A stretch of DNA of 39,277 nucleotides from an uncultured Lachnospiraceae bacterium (GCA_900539715.1 UQDA01000024.1:1-39277); one strand, 5' to 3'. Positions 22,541-31,914 are shown, numbered from the stretch's first letter. Numbers and translations: made by a program. Notes: generated by a model from the letters alone, not told the origin.

Positions 22541-24964
22541 ATGGACATTATCAACAGATTAAAAGACGAGCTTTCCGTACAGCGCTGGCAGGTTGAGGCG
22601 GCGGTGAAGCTGATCGACGAGGGAAATACGATTCCGTTTATTTCCCGATATAGAAAGGAAGCGACAGGTGCGCTGAACGATGAGGTACTCAGAAATCTCC
22701 ATGAGCGTCTGGTATATCTGCGCAATCTGGAAGAAAAAAAGGAGTCGGTACTGGCGAGCATCGAGGAACAGGGAAGCCTGACGGACGAGCTGCGCGAAAA
22801 GATACTGGCTGCGGAAACGCTTGTGGTTGTGGAGGATCTTTATCGTCCTTACCGTCCGAAGAGAAAAACACGTGCGAGCGTTGCAAAGGAAAAGGGGCTG
22901 TGCGGTCTGGCGGAGCTTATCCTGGCGCAGGAGCTGTCAGGAAGTCTGGAAGAGGAAGCGGCAAAATATATCAGTGAGGAAAAAGGTGTTGCAGATGTAA
23001 AGGAAGCATTGCAGGGTGCAAAGGATATCATCGCAGAGAGCATTTCAGACGAGGCAGACCATCGTATCTATATCCGAAAGCTGACAATGGAAGAAGGGAA
23101 GCTTTCCAGTACGGCAAAAGATGAAAAGGCGCAGAGCGTATATGAAACATATTATCAATACGAAGAACCTCTGAAAAAAGTGGCGGGACACAGGGTGCTT
23201 GCATTAAACAGAGGCGAAGCGGAGAAGTTTTTGACTGTGAAGGTGGAAGCACCGGAGGAACGTATCCTGCGTTATCTGGAAAAAAAGGTGATCGTGCGGG
23301 ATAACCCTATGACAAATGAGGTGTTAAAGGATGTTGTAGAAGACAGTTACAGTCGTCTCATTGCCCCTGCGATAGAGCGCGAGATACGAAATGAACTGAC
23401 GGAAAAGGCGGAAGAGGGCGCAATCAGTGTATTTGGCAAAAACCTGCAGCAGCTTCTGATGCAGCCTCCGATCGCAGGGCGGGTTGTCCTTGGGTGGGAT
23501 CCGGCATTCAGGACAGGATGTAAGCTGGCAGTCGTGGATGCTACCGGAAAAGTGTTGGATACAAAAGTAATTTATCCGACTGCACCTCAAAATAAGGTGG
23601 AAGAGTCCAAAAAGGAGTTAAAGCGTCTGATTGACAAATATGATATTTCTCTCATTTCTGTTGGAAACGGAACGGCGTCCCGTGAATCCGAGCAGGTTAT
23701 CGTAGAGCTGATAAAGGAGCTGAAAAAGCCGGTACAGTATGTGATAGTAAATGAGGCGGGCGCTTCTGTTTATTCGGCGAGCAAGCTGGCGACAGAGGAA
23801 TTCCCGAACTTTGACGTGGGGCAGAGAAGCGCCGCTTCCATTGCGCGTCGTCTGCAGGATCCGCTGGCAGAATTGGTAAAGATAGATCCGAAATCGATCG
23901 GAGTCGGTCAGTATCAGCATGATATGAATCAGAAAAAGCTGGGCGAGGCGCTGGGAGGCGTCGTGGAGGACTGTGTAAACCGTGTCGGAGTGGACTTAAA
24001 TACCGCATCGGCGCCTCTTCTGGAATATATTTCAGGCGTTTCTAAGGCGGTTGCTAAAAATATCGTGGATTACAGGGAAGAAAACGGCAGATTTACAAAT
24101 CGGCGGCAGCTTTTGAAGGTACCGAAATTAGGACCCAAGGCCTTTGAGCAGTGCGCCGGATTTCTCCGGATTTCAGATGGGGACAATCCGTTGGATGCCA
24201 CGAGTGTCCATCCCGAATCTTATCCTGCGACGATGGAGCTTTTAAAGAAGCTGGAGCTTACGATGGAGGATGTACGCGCTCTGCAGGCAGAGAGCAGGAA
24301 TGCTGCGCGCGTAGGTGTTTCCGCAAACAGCAGCGACAGTCAGAGGGCAGGAGCTGCGAAAGCATCCGGCAGGAATAACCGTAAAGGAAACGGCAATTTC
24401 CAGATACGCAACACGAATACCGCTATGGGGCAGGCTCTGGCAGCAGCGCTCGGAAGCCTGAACGCACAGGATTCCGGAAGATCAGGGAATGCGGCGGCAG
24501 ATAAAAACAACGGCATTGCGGCAAAGGGACAGGAGTTCCCGAAGACAGCCCAAACCGGCGTTTTGGAGCGCCGCATCAGGGATACAAAAAAGCTGGCGGA
24601 GGAGCTGGGGATCGGCGAGATGACACTGACAGATATTTTAAAAGAGCTGGAAAAGCCGGCGCGAGATCCCAGAGAGGATATGCCTCGTCCTATCCTGCGC
24701 AGTGACGTATTGGAAATGAAGGATCTGAAGCCGGGCATGATCTTAAAAGGAACAGTTCGGAACGTGATAGATTTCGGTGTGTTTGTGGATATCGGAGTAC
24801 ATCAGGACGGCCTTGTTCACATTTCCCAGATTACGGACCGTTTTATCAAGCATCCGCTGGAGGCGGTGAGCGTCGGGGATATTGTGGACGTTAAAGTGCT
24901 GGACGTAGATGTGCCCAAAAAGCGTATCAGCCTGACAATGCGTTTGGGACAGGATAGAAAATAA
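22541..24964 (+). CDS. tex: Tex-family RNA-binding transcription accessory protein
   Basis: The ATG at 22541 is preceded by AGGAGAACAGGA. The 807-residue product has the N-terminal helical domain (DIINRLKDELSVQRWQVE, then TIPFISRYRKEATG). A YqgF/RuvC-like domain begins near residue 315 (VLGWDPAFRTGCKLAVVD). Tandem helix-hairpin-helix motifs lie at about 480-560 (VGVDLNTASAPLLEYISGVS, FEQCAGFLRI). A C-terminal S1 RNA-binding domain lies at about 725-795 (LKGTVRNVIDFGVFVDIG). Unusual: residues 581-672, between the HhH and S1 parts, are an Asn/Gly/Ala/Ser-rich low-complexity segment. Tex proteins usually have about 720-780 residues. The function is nucleic-acid binding in transcription; details are not settled for this group. 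Confidence 0.93.
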   Translation: MDIINRLKDELSVQRWQVEAAVKLIDEGNTIPFISRYRKEATGALNDEVLRNLHERLVYLRNLEEKKESVLASIEEQGSLTDELREKILAAETLVVVEDLYRPYRPKRKTRASVAKEKGLCGLAELILAQELSGSLEEEAAKYISEEKGVADVKEALQGAKDIIAESISDEADHRIYIRKLTMEEGKLSSTAKDEKAQSVYETYYQYEEPLKKVAGHRVLALNRGEAEKFLTVKVEAPEERILRYLEKKVIVRDNPMTNEVLKDVVEDSYSRLIAPAIEREIRNELTEKAEEGAISVFGKNLQQLLMQPPIAGRVVLGWDPAFRTGCKLAVVDATGKVLDTKVIYPTAPQNKVEESKKELKRLIDKYDISLISVGNGTASRESEQVIVELIKELKKPVQYVIVNEAGASVYSASKLATEEFPNFDVGQRSAASIARRLQDPLAELVKIDPKSIGVGQYQHDMNQKKLGEALGGVVEDCVNRVGVDLNTASAPLLEYISGVSKAVAKNIVDYREENGRFTNRRQLLKVPKLGPKAFEQCAGFLRISDGDNPLDATSVHPESYPATMELLKKLELTMEDVRALQAESRNAARVGVSANSSDSQRAGAAKASGRNNRKGNGNFQIRNTNTAMGQALAAALGSLNAQDSGRSGNAAADKNNGIAAKGQEFPKTAQTGVLERRIRDTKKLAEELGIGEMTLTDILKELEKPARDPREDMPRPILRSDVLEMKDLKPGMILKGTVRNVIDFGVFVDIGVHQDGLVHISQITDRFIKHPLEAVSVGDIVDVKVLDVDVPKKRISLTMRLGQDRK

Positions 24965-24997
24965 CGGGGAATATGTCGGGAAACGGGGAGATTACAA

Positions 24998-27340
24998 ATG
25001 AGATTTGTCGTGGATGCATCCGAAAAAAAGGAGCCTTTGGGCGATTTGTACGGGATTTTTTTTGAAGATTTAAATCATGCGGCAGACGGAGGGCTGTATG
25101 CGGAGCTTATACAAAACCGTGCCTTTGAGTTTGATCCGGTGGATAATCCTGCCTATACGCATTTGACCGGGTGGGAGATTTTGGGGACAGAGGAGGAAAT
25201 GAAAGCCATGGTGCTTACCGGCGGCTCCGTCAGCTCAAAAAATCCCCACTATCTGGTGCTGGATGTGCGGATGGAGGGCAGAGGCGCCGGGATAAGAAAT
25301 TGTGGATATCATGATGGAATCGTGTTTGAGGCAGGAAATTCATACCGGTTCTCCTGCTGGGCAAAGCGGGAGCAGGACCGGGAAGCGCCGCTTTCGGTGT
25401 CGCTGCAGGATGAGAACGGCAAAGTGCTGGATAAAAAAGAAATTATTTTGTCAAAGGACTGGAAAAAATACGAGACGGTATTTACTCCGGAAACCGGTAC
25501 GAAGGCAGGAAGCCTGACACTGATACCGGAGGGACGGGGCAGGGTATATCTGGATTTTGTGTCGTTGTTTCCGGTCGATACTTACCGGAACCGCCCAAAC
25601 GGGATGCGGCGCAGGCTGGCAGAGCTTTTGGAAGCGATGCATCCGAAATTCATGCGTTTCCCGGGAGGTTGTCTGGTGCACGACGGCGCATTGGATCCGG
25701 ACGCGAGAGATGCCCAGTACCGTTGGAAAAATACGGTTGGCCCGATAGAGGAGCGCCCTGCCCGGCGCAGCAACTGGGGGTATCATCAGACGTTGGGACT
25801 GGGGTTTTATGAATATTTTCAGCTGTGTGAGGATATCGGAGCAAAACCGCTTCCTGTGATATCGCCGGGATATGACCCTCATCACGGGAGGGCGGCAGAG
25901 CCGGATGAAATGCAGTATTTTATCGATGAAGCCCTGGATCTGATAGAATTTGCCAATGGAGAGCCTTCTACGAAATGGGGAGGTCTGCGTGCAGAGCTGG
26001 GGCATCCGGAGCCGTTTGGGATGGAATATCTTGGAATCGGCAATGAGGAAGTGGGAGAGGGATTTTTTGAACGCTATAAGATAGTAGCCGATGCAGTACG
26101 CGCCCGATACCCGGAAATAAAGCTGATTGGGACGGCAAGCCCCTTTGCCGCGGGAGGCGAATATGAGCGGGGCTGGCGTCATGCGAGGGAGGACGGCGCA
26201 GATTTTGTGGACGAGCATTATTACATGACGCCGGAGTGGTTCCTGGCGAATCATCACCGTTATGATGCGTTTCCGGCAGATGGCCCTAAGGTATTCCTTG
26301 GCGAGTACGCTTCGTGGGGAAATACATGGTATAATGCGCTTTGTGAGGCATCCTATATGCTCGGTCTGGAACGCAATGCAAAAGCGGTGGGGCTTTCCTG
26401 TTATGCGCCGCTGTTTGCCAATGCGGATTATGTGAACTGGAAACCGGATATGATATGGTTTGATAAGGAAAAAAGCTTTGGGACGGCAAATTATCATGTA
26501 CAGAAGCTTTTCATGGAAAATCAGGGAGAATACAGGCTGGATACGCGTCTGGAGGGAGCGCTGGAAGCGGTATGTCTGACGGAGGAGCCGGAAACACTCG
26601 GCGGAAGCCTGCGCCTGTCATCGGACGAGGCGGCGGTGCGCTACAGCCATATCAGGCTGGTTGATGAAGAGAGCGGCAGGGAGACGGTATTTGAAGATAC
26701 AGAGATTTGTGCGGGAAAGGAAATCGTCCTGTCCGGGACAGGAGCATCGAGCTATCGGCTGAAGTGTTGTGCAAAGGAGCTGGAGGGATATAAGGGATTT
26801 CGCATTTATTTCGGCGAAAAAACAGGGCAGGACAGGCTTTGCTGGAGCATAGGAGGCTGGCAGAATCAGGATACTTCGGTTTTTGAAACGATATCCGGAA
26901 GAAATTCTGAATTGAGCCAGTATCAGATGAATGTGGAACGCGGCAGGGAATATGAGCTGGAACTTTGCGTGGATAACAGACGTGTCCGGACCTTTATCGA
27001 TGGAAAGCTGTTCCACGATATCGAGGTAAAACCGGTTTTGGCAGAACCACTGTATACAGGGGCGTCTCTTTGTGAAAACGGGGACGTTATCATAAAGGCG
27101 GTAAATGTTCTGGAACAGCCGCAGAAGGTGCTGCTCGATATCAGAGGCATGAAAAAGAGAGAGGCGCTTCGGGCGAAGGTAGAGGAAATGTCCGGCTGGG
27201 AAAAAGATGCTGAAAACAGCTTTTCAGAACCGGACAGGATTGTTCCGGAGGAGAAAATGTGCCTGTTGAACGGCAGTGAAACGGAGTGGACTTTTGCAGC
27301 GCAGTCGGTGACGTTTATCAGAATTTTTGGAGGAGAATGA
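24998..27340 (+). CDS. Alpha-L-arabinofuranosidase, GH51 (long form with N-terminal carbohydrate-binding-like domain)
   Basis: 780 residues, no signal peptide. GGGGAG lies 9 bases before the ATG. The enzyme opens with LYGIFFEDLNHAADGGLYAE. A beta-sandwich resembling CBM4/9 modules follows (about 50-190, ending VYLDFVSLFPVDTY). The catalytic barrel has FMRFPGGCLVHD, the acid/base E350 (GIGNEEVGEGF) and the nucleophile E436 (VFLGEYASWGN), then an alpha-L-AF_C domain. It is only distantly similar to the 515-residue GH51 at 4950 and is probably active on polymeric or branched arabinan/arabinoxylan fragments. It follows tex by 33 bases with no terminator between, so it may be co-transcribed with tex. 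Confidence 0.92.
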   Translation: MRFVVDASEKKEPLGDLYGIFFEDLNHAADGGLYAELIQNRAFEFDPVDNPAYTHLTGWEILGTEEEMKAMVLTGGSVSSKNPHYLVLDVRMEGRGAGIRNCGYHDGIVFEAGNSYRFSCWAKREQDREAPLSVSLQDENGKVLDKKEIILSKDWKKYETVFTPETGTKAGSLTLIPEGRGRVYLDFVSLFPVDTYRNRPNGMRRRLAELLEAMHPKFMRFPGGCLVHDGALDPDARDAQYRWKNTVGPIEERPARRSNWGYHQTLGLGFYEYFQLCEDIGAKPLPVISPGYDPHHGRAAEPDEMQYFIDEALDLIEFANGEPSTKWGGLRAELGHPEPFGMEYLGIGNEEVGEGFFERYKIVADAVRARYPEIKLIGTASPFAAGGEYERGWRHAREDGADFVDEHYYMTPEWFLANHHRYDAFPADGPKVFLGEYASWGNTWYNALCEASYMLGLERNAKAVGLSCYAPLFANADYVNWKPDMIWFDKEKSFGTANYHVQKLFMENQGEYRLDTRLEGALEAVCLTEEPETLGGSLRLSSDEAAVRYSHIRLVDEESGRETVFEDTEICAGKEIVLSGTGASSYRLKCCAKELEGYKGFRIYFGEKTGQDRLCWSIGGWQNQDTSVFETISGRNSELSQYQMNVERGREYELELCVDNRRVRTFIDGKLFHDIEVKPVLAEPLYTGASLCENGDVIIKAVNVLEQPQKVLLDIRGMKKREALRAKVEEMSGWEKDAENSFSEPDRIVPEEKMCLLNGSETEWTFAAQSVTFIRIFGGE

Positions 27341-27344
27341 AACA

Positions 27345-28253
27345 ATGGCGGGATATTTGTTTGTGCACTTTACAGGTGAGGAAAAAGACGGGGAGCAGGT
27401 TTATTTTTCGGTCAGCAAAGACGGGCTGTCCTGGGAGGACTTAAATGGTCTTTCTCCGGTGCTGCGTTCAGGACTTGGGGAAAAGGGCGTGCGTGACCCG
27501 TTCTGTGTGCGGGATGAAAAGAATGGGAAATTTTATCTGATTGCAACGGATCTTCGGATAGAAGCCGGAAAGGGATGGGACAGGGCTGTTCATGAAGGCA
27601 GCAGGGATCTTATCGTATGGGAGTCGGAGAATCTGGTTTCGTGGTCAAAAGAGCGCAGTGTGACCGTTGGAATTGAAGGGGCGGGCTGTGTATGGGCGCC
27701 TGAATGTGTTTATGATGAACAAAAAGAGGCATTCTTTGTATTCTGGGCATCTAATGTAAAGAAGCCGGGAGAGAAAGCGGGAAAGCACAGGATTTTTGGT
27801 TCCTATACACAGGATTTTAAGATTTTTTCACCGGCACAGATATATCTTGAAAAAGATTGCGACGTGATTGATACGACGATGATTTTTGCGGACGGATACT
27901 GGTATCGTTTTTCAAAGGATGAGACGACAAAACGGCTTTGTATGGAACGTTCTCCGGAGCTCAACGGCGTGTTTGAGGAAGTAAAGAGCCCGGTGCTGGA
28001 AGCTCTTTTTGGTGTGGAAGGTCCGGAGATATACCGTCTGCCGGACGGAAGATACTGCCTGATAGCGGACAGGTTTGCCGAAGGGAAAGGATATCTGCCG
28101 CTTGTGTGTAAAGACCTTGCCTCGGGAGTATTTGAAATTCTGCCGGAAGACGGATACAATCTGGGGACTCTGAAAAAGCGGCACGGAGGTGTTATGGAAA
28201 TTACCGATAAGGAATATGAGCGCCTGAAAGCGGTATTTTCAAAAACTACTTGA
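27345..28253 (+). CDS. GH43-family glycoside hydrolase
   Basis: 302 residues from ATG 27345 with GGAGGAG 10 bases upstream. An in-frame TTG at 27327 overlaps the previous gene and is less likely. Five-bladed propeller features: the catalytic base D51 in GVRDPF, WAPECVYD, the pKa-modulating acidic residue in CDVIDTT (D173 or D176) and the likely general acid E225 in GVEGPEIY, plus KRHGGVM near the end. No signal peptide and no C-terminal beta-sandwich, so a single-domain cytoplasmic enzyme. It is probably an arabinofuranosidase or beta-xylosidase acting with the GH51 just upstream (4-base gap). The exact subfamily cannot be fixed. Confidence 0.8.
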   Translation: MAGYLFVHFTGEEKDGEQVYFSVSKDGLSWEDLNGLSPVLRSGLGEKGVRDPFCVRDEKNGKFYLIATDLRIEAGKGWDRAVHEGSRDLIVWESENLVSWSKERSVTVGIEGAGCVWAPECVYDEQKEAFFVFWASNVKKPGEKAGKHRIFGSYTQDFKIFSPAQIYLEKDCDVIDTTMIFADGYWYRFSKDETTKRLCMERSPELNGVFEEVKSPVLEALFGVEGPEIYRLPDGRYCLIADRFAEGKGYLPLVCKDLASGVFEILPEDGYNLGTLKKRHGGVMEITDKEYERLKAVFSKTT

Positions 28254-28278
28254 AATTGTGACCGTGGCGTATTACAAT
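28250..28278 (+). promoter_or_regulatory. Putative promoter of the FMN riboswitch-ribU unit
   Basis: TTGAAA (28250-28255) and TACAAT (28273-28278) are 17 bases apart. The -35 overlaps the stop codon of the GH43 gene. The riboswitch starts about 40 bases downstream. Confidence 0.6.
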
Positions 28279-28320
28279 ACTAAACGTAGCAGTAATGTAA
28301 TTTTATTTTAATAAGGTAAA

Positions 28321-28466
28321 AGTTCTTCAGGGTCGGGTGAAAGTCCCAATCGGTGGTATAGCCCACGAGCCTGCGTCAGCTTAAGCTGGCGGGGCATGAT
28401 CCGGTGATCCTTCCGCAGGATGCGGGGAAATTCCGGAGCCGACAGTAAAGTCTGGATGGAAGAAGA
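28321..28466 (+). ncRNA. FMN riboswitch (RFN element)
   Basis: The conserved RFN blocks appear in order: TTCAGGGTCGGGTGAAAGTC at the start, CCAATCGGTGGT, AGCCCACGAGC, GATCCGGTG, AATTCCGGAGCCGACAGT and the closing GGATGGAAGAAG. The P1 helix forms from AGTTCTTC at the start with GAAGAAGA at the end. The central variable arm is CAGCTTAAGCTG (28378-28389). It senses flavin mononucleotide and controls ribU downstream. FMN binding should favour the terminator at 28537 and turn expression off. Confidence 0.95.
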
Positions 28467-28536
28467 CGAAGATATGTCTGCGGGCAGCTTGAGAAGCGCC
28501 CGTGCAACTGTGCAAAACGGACAAAAGAGCGTATGA

Positions 28537-28571
28537 AAGCCCTGGAAGAATATTCTTCCGGGGCTTTTTTC
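28537..28571 (+). terminator. Riboswitch-controlled intrinsic terminator
   Basis: AAGCCCTGGAAGAA (28537-28550) pairs with 28553-28566 with one G-U pair, followed by TTTTTT. Between it and the aptamer lies another GC hairpin, CGGGC/GCCCG (about 28480-28503). These fit an expression platform that stops transcription before ribU when FMN is plentiful. Confidence 0.88.
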
Positions 28572-28702
28572 TTCGATAAGAGAGTTATTTTTCCGGCGAA
28601 GGAAAAACACATTTATATGTGTGGTGACGTATATTTTTTCGGCTTGCATGAAAGGACATTCCAGTGGAACTTTTCCTTCGCAAAGCGAAAGGAGTTTGAC
28701 AA

Positions 28703-29434
28703 ATGGAACAAACGTTATGGCAGACGGTATCGGAGAATATCGTATTTGTGGTGCAGTTTTTACTGCTGGTGGCGGCAATGTTTCTTGGCGCATACGGAGT
28801 TGAGAAAGCTGTCAAGAAAAAAACAGGAGATACGGAAAGGGTGCTGGCAACGAGAAAGGTTGTGGTAATAGGCGTGTTTTCGGCGATTGCGGCGATATTG
28901 ATGGTGCTGGAATTCCCTGTGCCCTTTGCGCCGGCATTTTACGGGCTGGATTTTTCAGAGCTTCCGGCGCTGATAGGGGCGTTCGCTTATGGACCGGTAG
29001 CGGGCGTGATGATAGAGTTTTGCAAAATACTCATCAAGCTGGTGATGAAGCCTTCTTCCACGGCGTTCGTGGGTGAACTGGCAAATTTTGCGGTAGGATG
29101 TGCGCTGATACTGCCGGCTTCCTTTTTCTATCTGGCAAAGAAAAACAGAAAGCATGCGATTATCGGCACGGTCATCGGGACGCTTGTAATGACGGTATTC
29201 GGGTCATTTTTCAATGCGGTATATCTGCTGCCGAAATTTTCTGAGCTGTACGGCATACCGCTGGATTCTATCATTGCCATGGGAACAGCGATAAACCCGT
29301 CGATAGACGGAGTGACGGGACTGGTACTGATGTGTGTGGTTCCGATGAATCTTTTGAAGGGGGCGCTTGTATCAACGCTGACGGTCCTTCTGTATAAAAA
29401 ACTGAGTCCGATCTTAAAGGCTGCGCGTAAATAG
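28703..29434 (+). CDS. ribU: Riboflavin transporter, ECF S-component RibU
   Basis: 243 residues starting at ATG 28703 with AAAGGAG 8 bases upstream. An N-terminal extra helix precedes the six-helix ECF S-component core. It includes the ATRKVVVIGVFSAIAAILM helix with the Ala-rich interface and FYGLDFSELPALIGAFAYGP, a typical RibU motif. It captures riboflavin and works with an EcfA-A'-T energising module encoded elsewhere. Location behind an FMN riboswitch supports riboflavin as substrate. No biosynthetic rib genes are present, so this unit provides uptake only. Confidence 0.93.
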   Translation: MEQTLWQTVSENIVFVVQFLLLVAAMFLGAYGVEKAVKKKTGDTERVLATRKVVVIGVFSAIAAILMVLEFPVPFAPAFYGLDFSELPALIGAFAYGPVAGVMIEFCKILIKLVMKPSSTAFVGELANFAVGCALILPASFFYLAKKNRKHAIIGTVIGTLVMTVFGSFFNAVYLLPKFSELYGIPLDSIIAMGTAINPSIDGVTGLVLMCVVPMNLLKGALVSTLTVLLYKKLSPILKAARK

Positions 29435-29446
29435 CGCGGCCTTTTT
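29416..29446 (+). terminator. Intrinsic terminator overlapping the end of ribU
   Basis: AAAGGCTGCGC (29416-29426) pairs with GCGCGGCCTTT (29434-29444) with one U-G pair, followed by TT. Its left arm lies in the last codons of ribU. Confidence 0.75.
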
Positions 29447-29554
29447 AGTTTGCTCATATGCTGTTTTAGAAAAAATTAAGAATTTATTTATGCTTCTAAA
29501 TGGGATTTTTTTGTTTCGATAAGATAAAATGGAGCATAAGCCGCCGGAGTGCTA

Positions 29555-29583
29555 TTGACAAACGGACGGAACAGTATTATTGT
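29555..29583 (+). promoter_or_regulatory. Putative promoter of the export operon
   Basis: A perfect TTGACA (29555-29560) and TATTGT (29578-29583) are 17 bases apart. The ATPase start lies 33 bases downstream with AAAAGGAG before it. Confidence 0.6.
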
Positions 29584-29615
29584 ATTAATTGAATAGTACA
29601 AAAGGAGCATAAGGG

Positions 29616-30308
29616 ATGGGAGCTTTGGTTGAAGTAAAGGATATGTGCAAGATTTATAATCCGGGCGAGAATGAAGTGCGTGCTCTGGATCATGTAAATG
29701 TGAGCATTGATGAGAACGAATTTGTAGCGATCATCGGACATTCCGGTTCCGGCAAATCCACGCTGATGAATATGCTGGGGTGTCTGGACATTCCGACGAG
29801 CGGTTCTTACTTTCTGCATGGGCAGGATGTGTCCTCATTGAGCGACGATGAGCTGTCGGATATCCGCAACAGGGAAATAGGATTTATTTTTCAGGGCTTT
29901 AATCTGATACCGAATCTGACAGCGGAAGAGAATGTAGAGCTTCCTCTGATATACCGCGGCATCGGCAAAAAGGAGCGCCGGGAGCTGGCTCAGAAGGCGC
30001 TCTGCAAGGTGGGGCTGGAGCACCGCATGGATCACAAGCCGTCGCAGATGTCCGGCGGACAGCAGCAGCGCGTTGCCATTGCGAGGGCGATCGCGCAGGC
30101 GCCTCCGGTCATCCTGGCAGACGAACCGACGGGTAATCTGGATTCCGGTTCCACAAAGGAGATAATGGGGATATTGAAACAGCTCCATGAAGAGGGCAGA
30201 ACGGTTATCCTTATCACTCATGATAATGATATCGCGGCTCAGGCGCGCCGGGTTATCAGGATAAAGGACGGCAAAGTGGAAGCGGATTTTGAACAGGATG
30301 TGGATTGA
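29616..30308 (+). CDS. ABC transporter ATP-binding protein (MacB/YknY/LolD type)
   Basis: 230 residues from ATG 29616. Walker A GHSGSGKST, Q-loop FIFQGFN, signature MSGGQQQRV, Walker B VILADEPTGNLD and the H-loop ITHD are complete. It is the size of a stand-alone nucleotide-binding subunit, closest to YknY/LolD-type ATPases that drive mechanotransmission rather than classic transport. First gene of a three-gene operon with an adaptor and a permease. Confidence 0.92.
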   Translation: MGALVEVKDMCKIYNPGENEVRALDHVNVSIDENEFVAIIGHSGSGKSTLMNMLGCLDIPTSGSYFLHGQDVSSLSDDELSDIRNREIGFIFQGFNLIPNLTAEENVELPLIYRGIGKKERRELAQKALCKVGLEHRMDHKPSQMSGGQQQRVAIARAIAQAPPVILADEPTGNLDSGSTKEIMGILKQLHEEGRTVILITHDNDIAAQARRVIRIKDGKVEADFEQDVD

Positions 30309-30387
30309 AGGGGCTGCCGGGATGTTTGGCGTCCCCGGTGGGCGAGCAGATGGAAATGCCGTTTGGACGGCGGAATGAGAGGAAGAT

Positions 30388-31914
30388 ATGAGCGATATGA
30401 TGGAGAAGGAAAATAAAAAGACGGAGGCCTCCGCCAAAAAGAAGCGGGAGAAGAAAGAACCTGGCAGGAGAAGAAAGGTCAGGATGAAAGTGCTGATACC
30501 GGTCGTTATCGGCGTTCTGGTCGTAGGATTTTTCGTGTATTCCAGCGCGACCGCAGGAAGCGCGCCGATGCCGGTCACATGCAGCACGGCATATACGGGG
30601 AGCGTAGAGGAGCACATATCTGCGAGCGGTAAGGTGGCGAGTGCGGAATCCAAAACATATTTCGCCCCGGCAGGAGCAAAGATTGAGGAGCTGAATGTAA
30701 AGGCGGGCGATACCGTAAAGGCGGGCGATGTGCTTCTGACCTTTGATACCTCTGCCCTGGAGCAGAATAAGAAACGGGCGGATCTGGAGGTGACGAGCGC
30801 ATCCAGCAGTTACCAGAGCGCCATTCAGGAGAGCAATGAGAACGCGGGCAAATACTCCGACGCCTCTCTGGGGCTGGAAGAGTTAAAACGGATGAAGGCA
30901 AATCAGGAGCAATATGTCAAAGGGCTTCAGTATGAGCTGGAGGATGACAAGAATGCCAAAAGAGAAGACCTGTACGAATGGGATAAACAGCTGGAACAGG
31001 AGCTGAATTACCAGTCGAGAAGGCTTTCCGAGAAACAGGCGCACGGAAGGGATACGGAAGAGGTTTCCGAAATCATCGATAACATCACGAGCCAGCGCTC
31101 TGACGTCCAGCATGAATTGAGCATGATAGACAGTGACGAGAATATCAAGCAGAAACAGAGGCTGATAGACGCCGAACAGGAAAAGCTGGAGGATATGTCA
31201 GAGGAGATATCCAAGCGCGAGGCGAAGCAGGACTCTTCCGAGCCGGGGATCATGAACAGCTATGACAGGCAGGGAAAACAGGCGAGCGTGGAGACCGCAA
31301 AGCTTTCCGCCGACGAGGCGGCTGAGGACCTGGCTGTGGCGCAGGCGGGTATCACAGCGGAGTTTGACGGTATCGTTACGGAGGTAAAGGCGGTCGAAGG
31401 AGCTACTGTGGAAAAGGGCTTTCAGCTCTTTACCGTGGAAAGCAGCGATAAGGTGCAGGTAACGGTAGAGCTGAGCAAATATGACCTGGACAAAGTAAAA
31501 GAAGGGCAGGAAGCGGATATTACGATCGCGGGTTCCGCTTATAAAGGAAAGGTTTCCAAAATCAACCGCATGGCGCAGAGCAACGCGCAGAACGCGCCGG
31601 TCGTATATGCGGATGTGACGGTATCCAATCCGGATGAAAATATTTTCCTCGGCGTGGAAGGAAAGGCGAATATCAAGACAGGGGCCTCTGAAGGGGCTGT
31701 CCTTGTTCCCTATGAAGCGGTGAATACGGATAAGAACGGTGATTTCTGTTATCTGGTAAAGGATGGAGTCATCGTGCGTCAGGATATTGTGACGGGGATT
31801 TCCGGAGATACGGATGTGGAGATAAAAGAAGGTATTGCCGAGGGTGATATGGTCGTGATGTCCTCGTCTCAGACACTGTCGGAAGGAATGCAGGTCACTC
31901 CTGTCATTCAGTAA
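30388..31914 (+). CDS. Membrane-fusion adaptor protein (HlyD/MacA/YknX type)
   Basis: 508 residues, start ATG 30388 after GAGGAAG. A long basic N-terminus precedes one membrane anchor (about 34-51, VLIPVVIGVLVVGFFVYS). A split lipoyl domain (EEHISASGKVA, then VKAGDTVKAGDVLLTFDTS) flanks a long, highly charged coiled coil (about 110-310). The beta-barrel and membrane-proximal parts follow (ITAEFDGIVTEVKAVEGATV, VPYEAVNTDKNG). The architecture matches adaptors of MacAB-like exporters. In Gram-positive cells such as Bacillus the YknXYZ set protects against toxic peptides. No outer-membrane partner is needed here. Confidence 0.9.
   Translation: MSDMMEKENKKTEASAKKKREKKEPGRRRKVRMKVLIPVVIGVLVVGFFVYSSATAGSAPMPVTCSTAYTGSVEEHISASGKVASAESKTYFAPAGAKIEELNVKAGDTVKAGDVLLTFDTSALEQNKKRADLEVTSASSSYQSAIQESNENAGKYSDASLGLEELKRMKANQEQYVKGLQYELEDDKNAKREDLYEWDKQLEQELNYQSRRLSEKQAHGRDTEEVSEIIDNITSQRSDVQHELSMIDSDENIKQKQRLIDAEQEKLEDMSEEISKREAKQDSSEPGIMNSYDRQGKQASVETAKLSADEAAEDLAVAQAGITAEFDGIVTEVKAVEGATVEKGFQLFTVESSDKVQVTVELSKYDLDKVKEGQEADITIAGSAYKGKVSKINRMAQSNAQNAPVVYADVTVSNPDENIFLGVEGKANIKTGASEGAVLVPYEAVNTDKNGDFCYLVKDGVIVRQDIVTGISGDTDVEIKEGIAEGDMVVMSSSQTLSEGMQVTPVIQ

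Noticed and set aside
25451..26497. Minus-strand open frame of 348 codons inside the long GH51 gene
   Set aside because: The plus strand encodes a full GH51 barrel with both catalytic glutamates. The antisense product is rich in Arg, Ile and Cys and has no recognisable fold or ribosome site.
29531..29613. Direct repeat GGAGCATAAG before the exporter ATPase
   Set aside because: Two copies 73 bases apart, one being the ribosome-binding site; no further structure supports a function.
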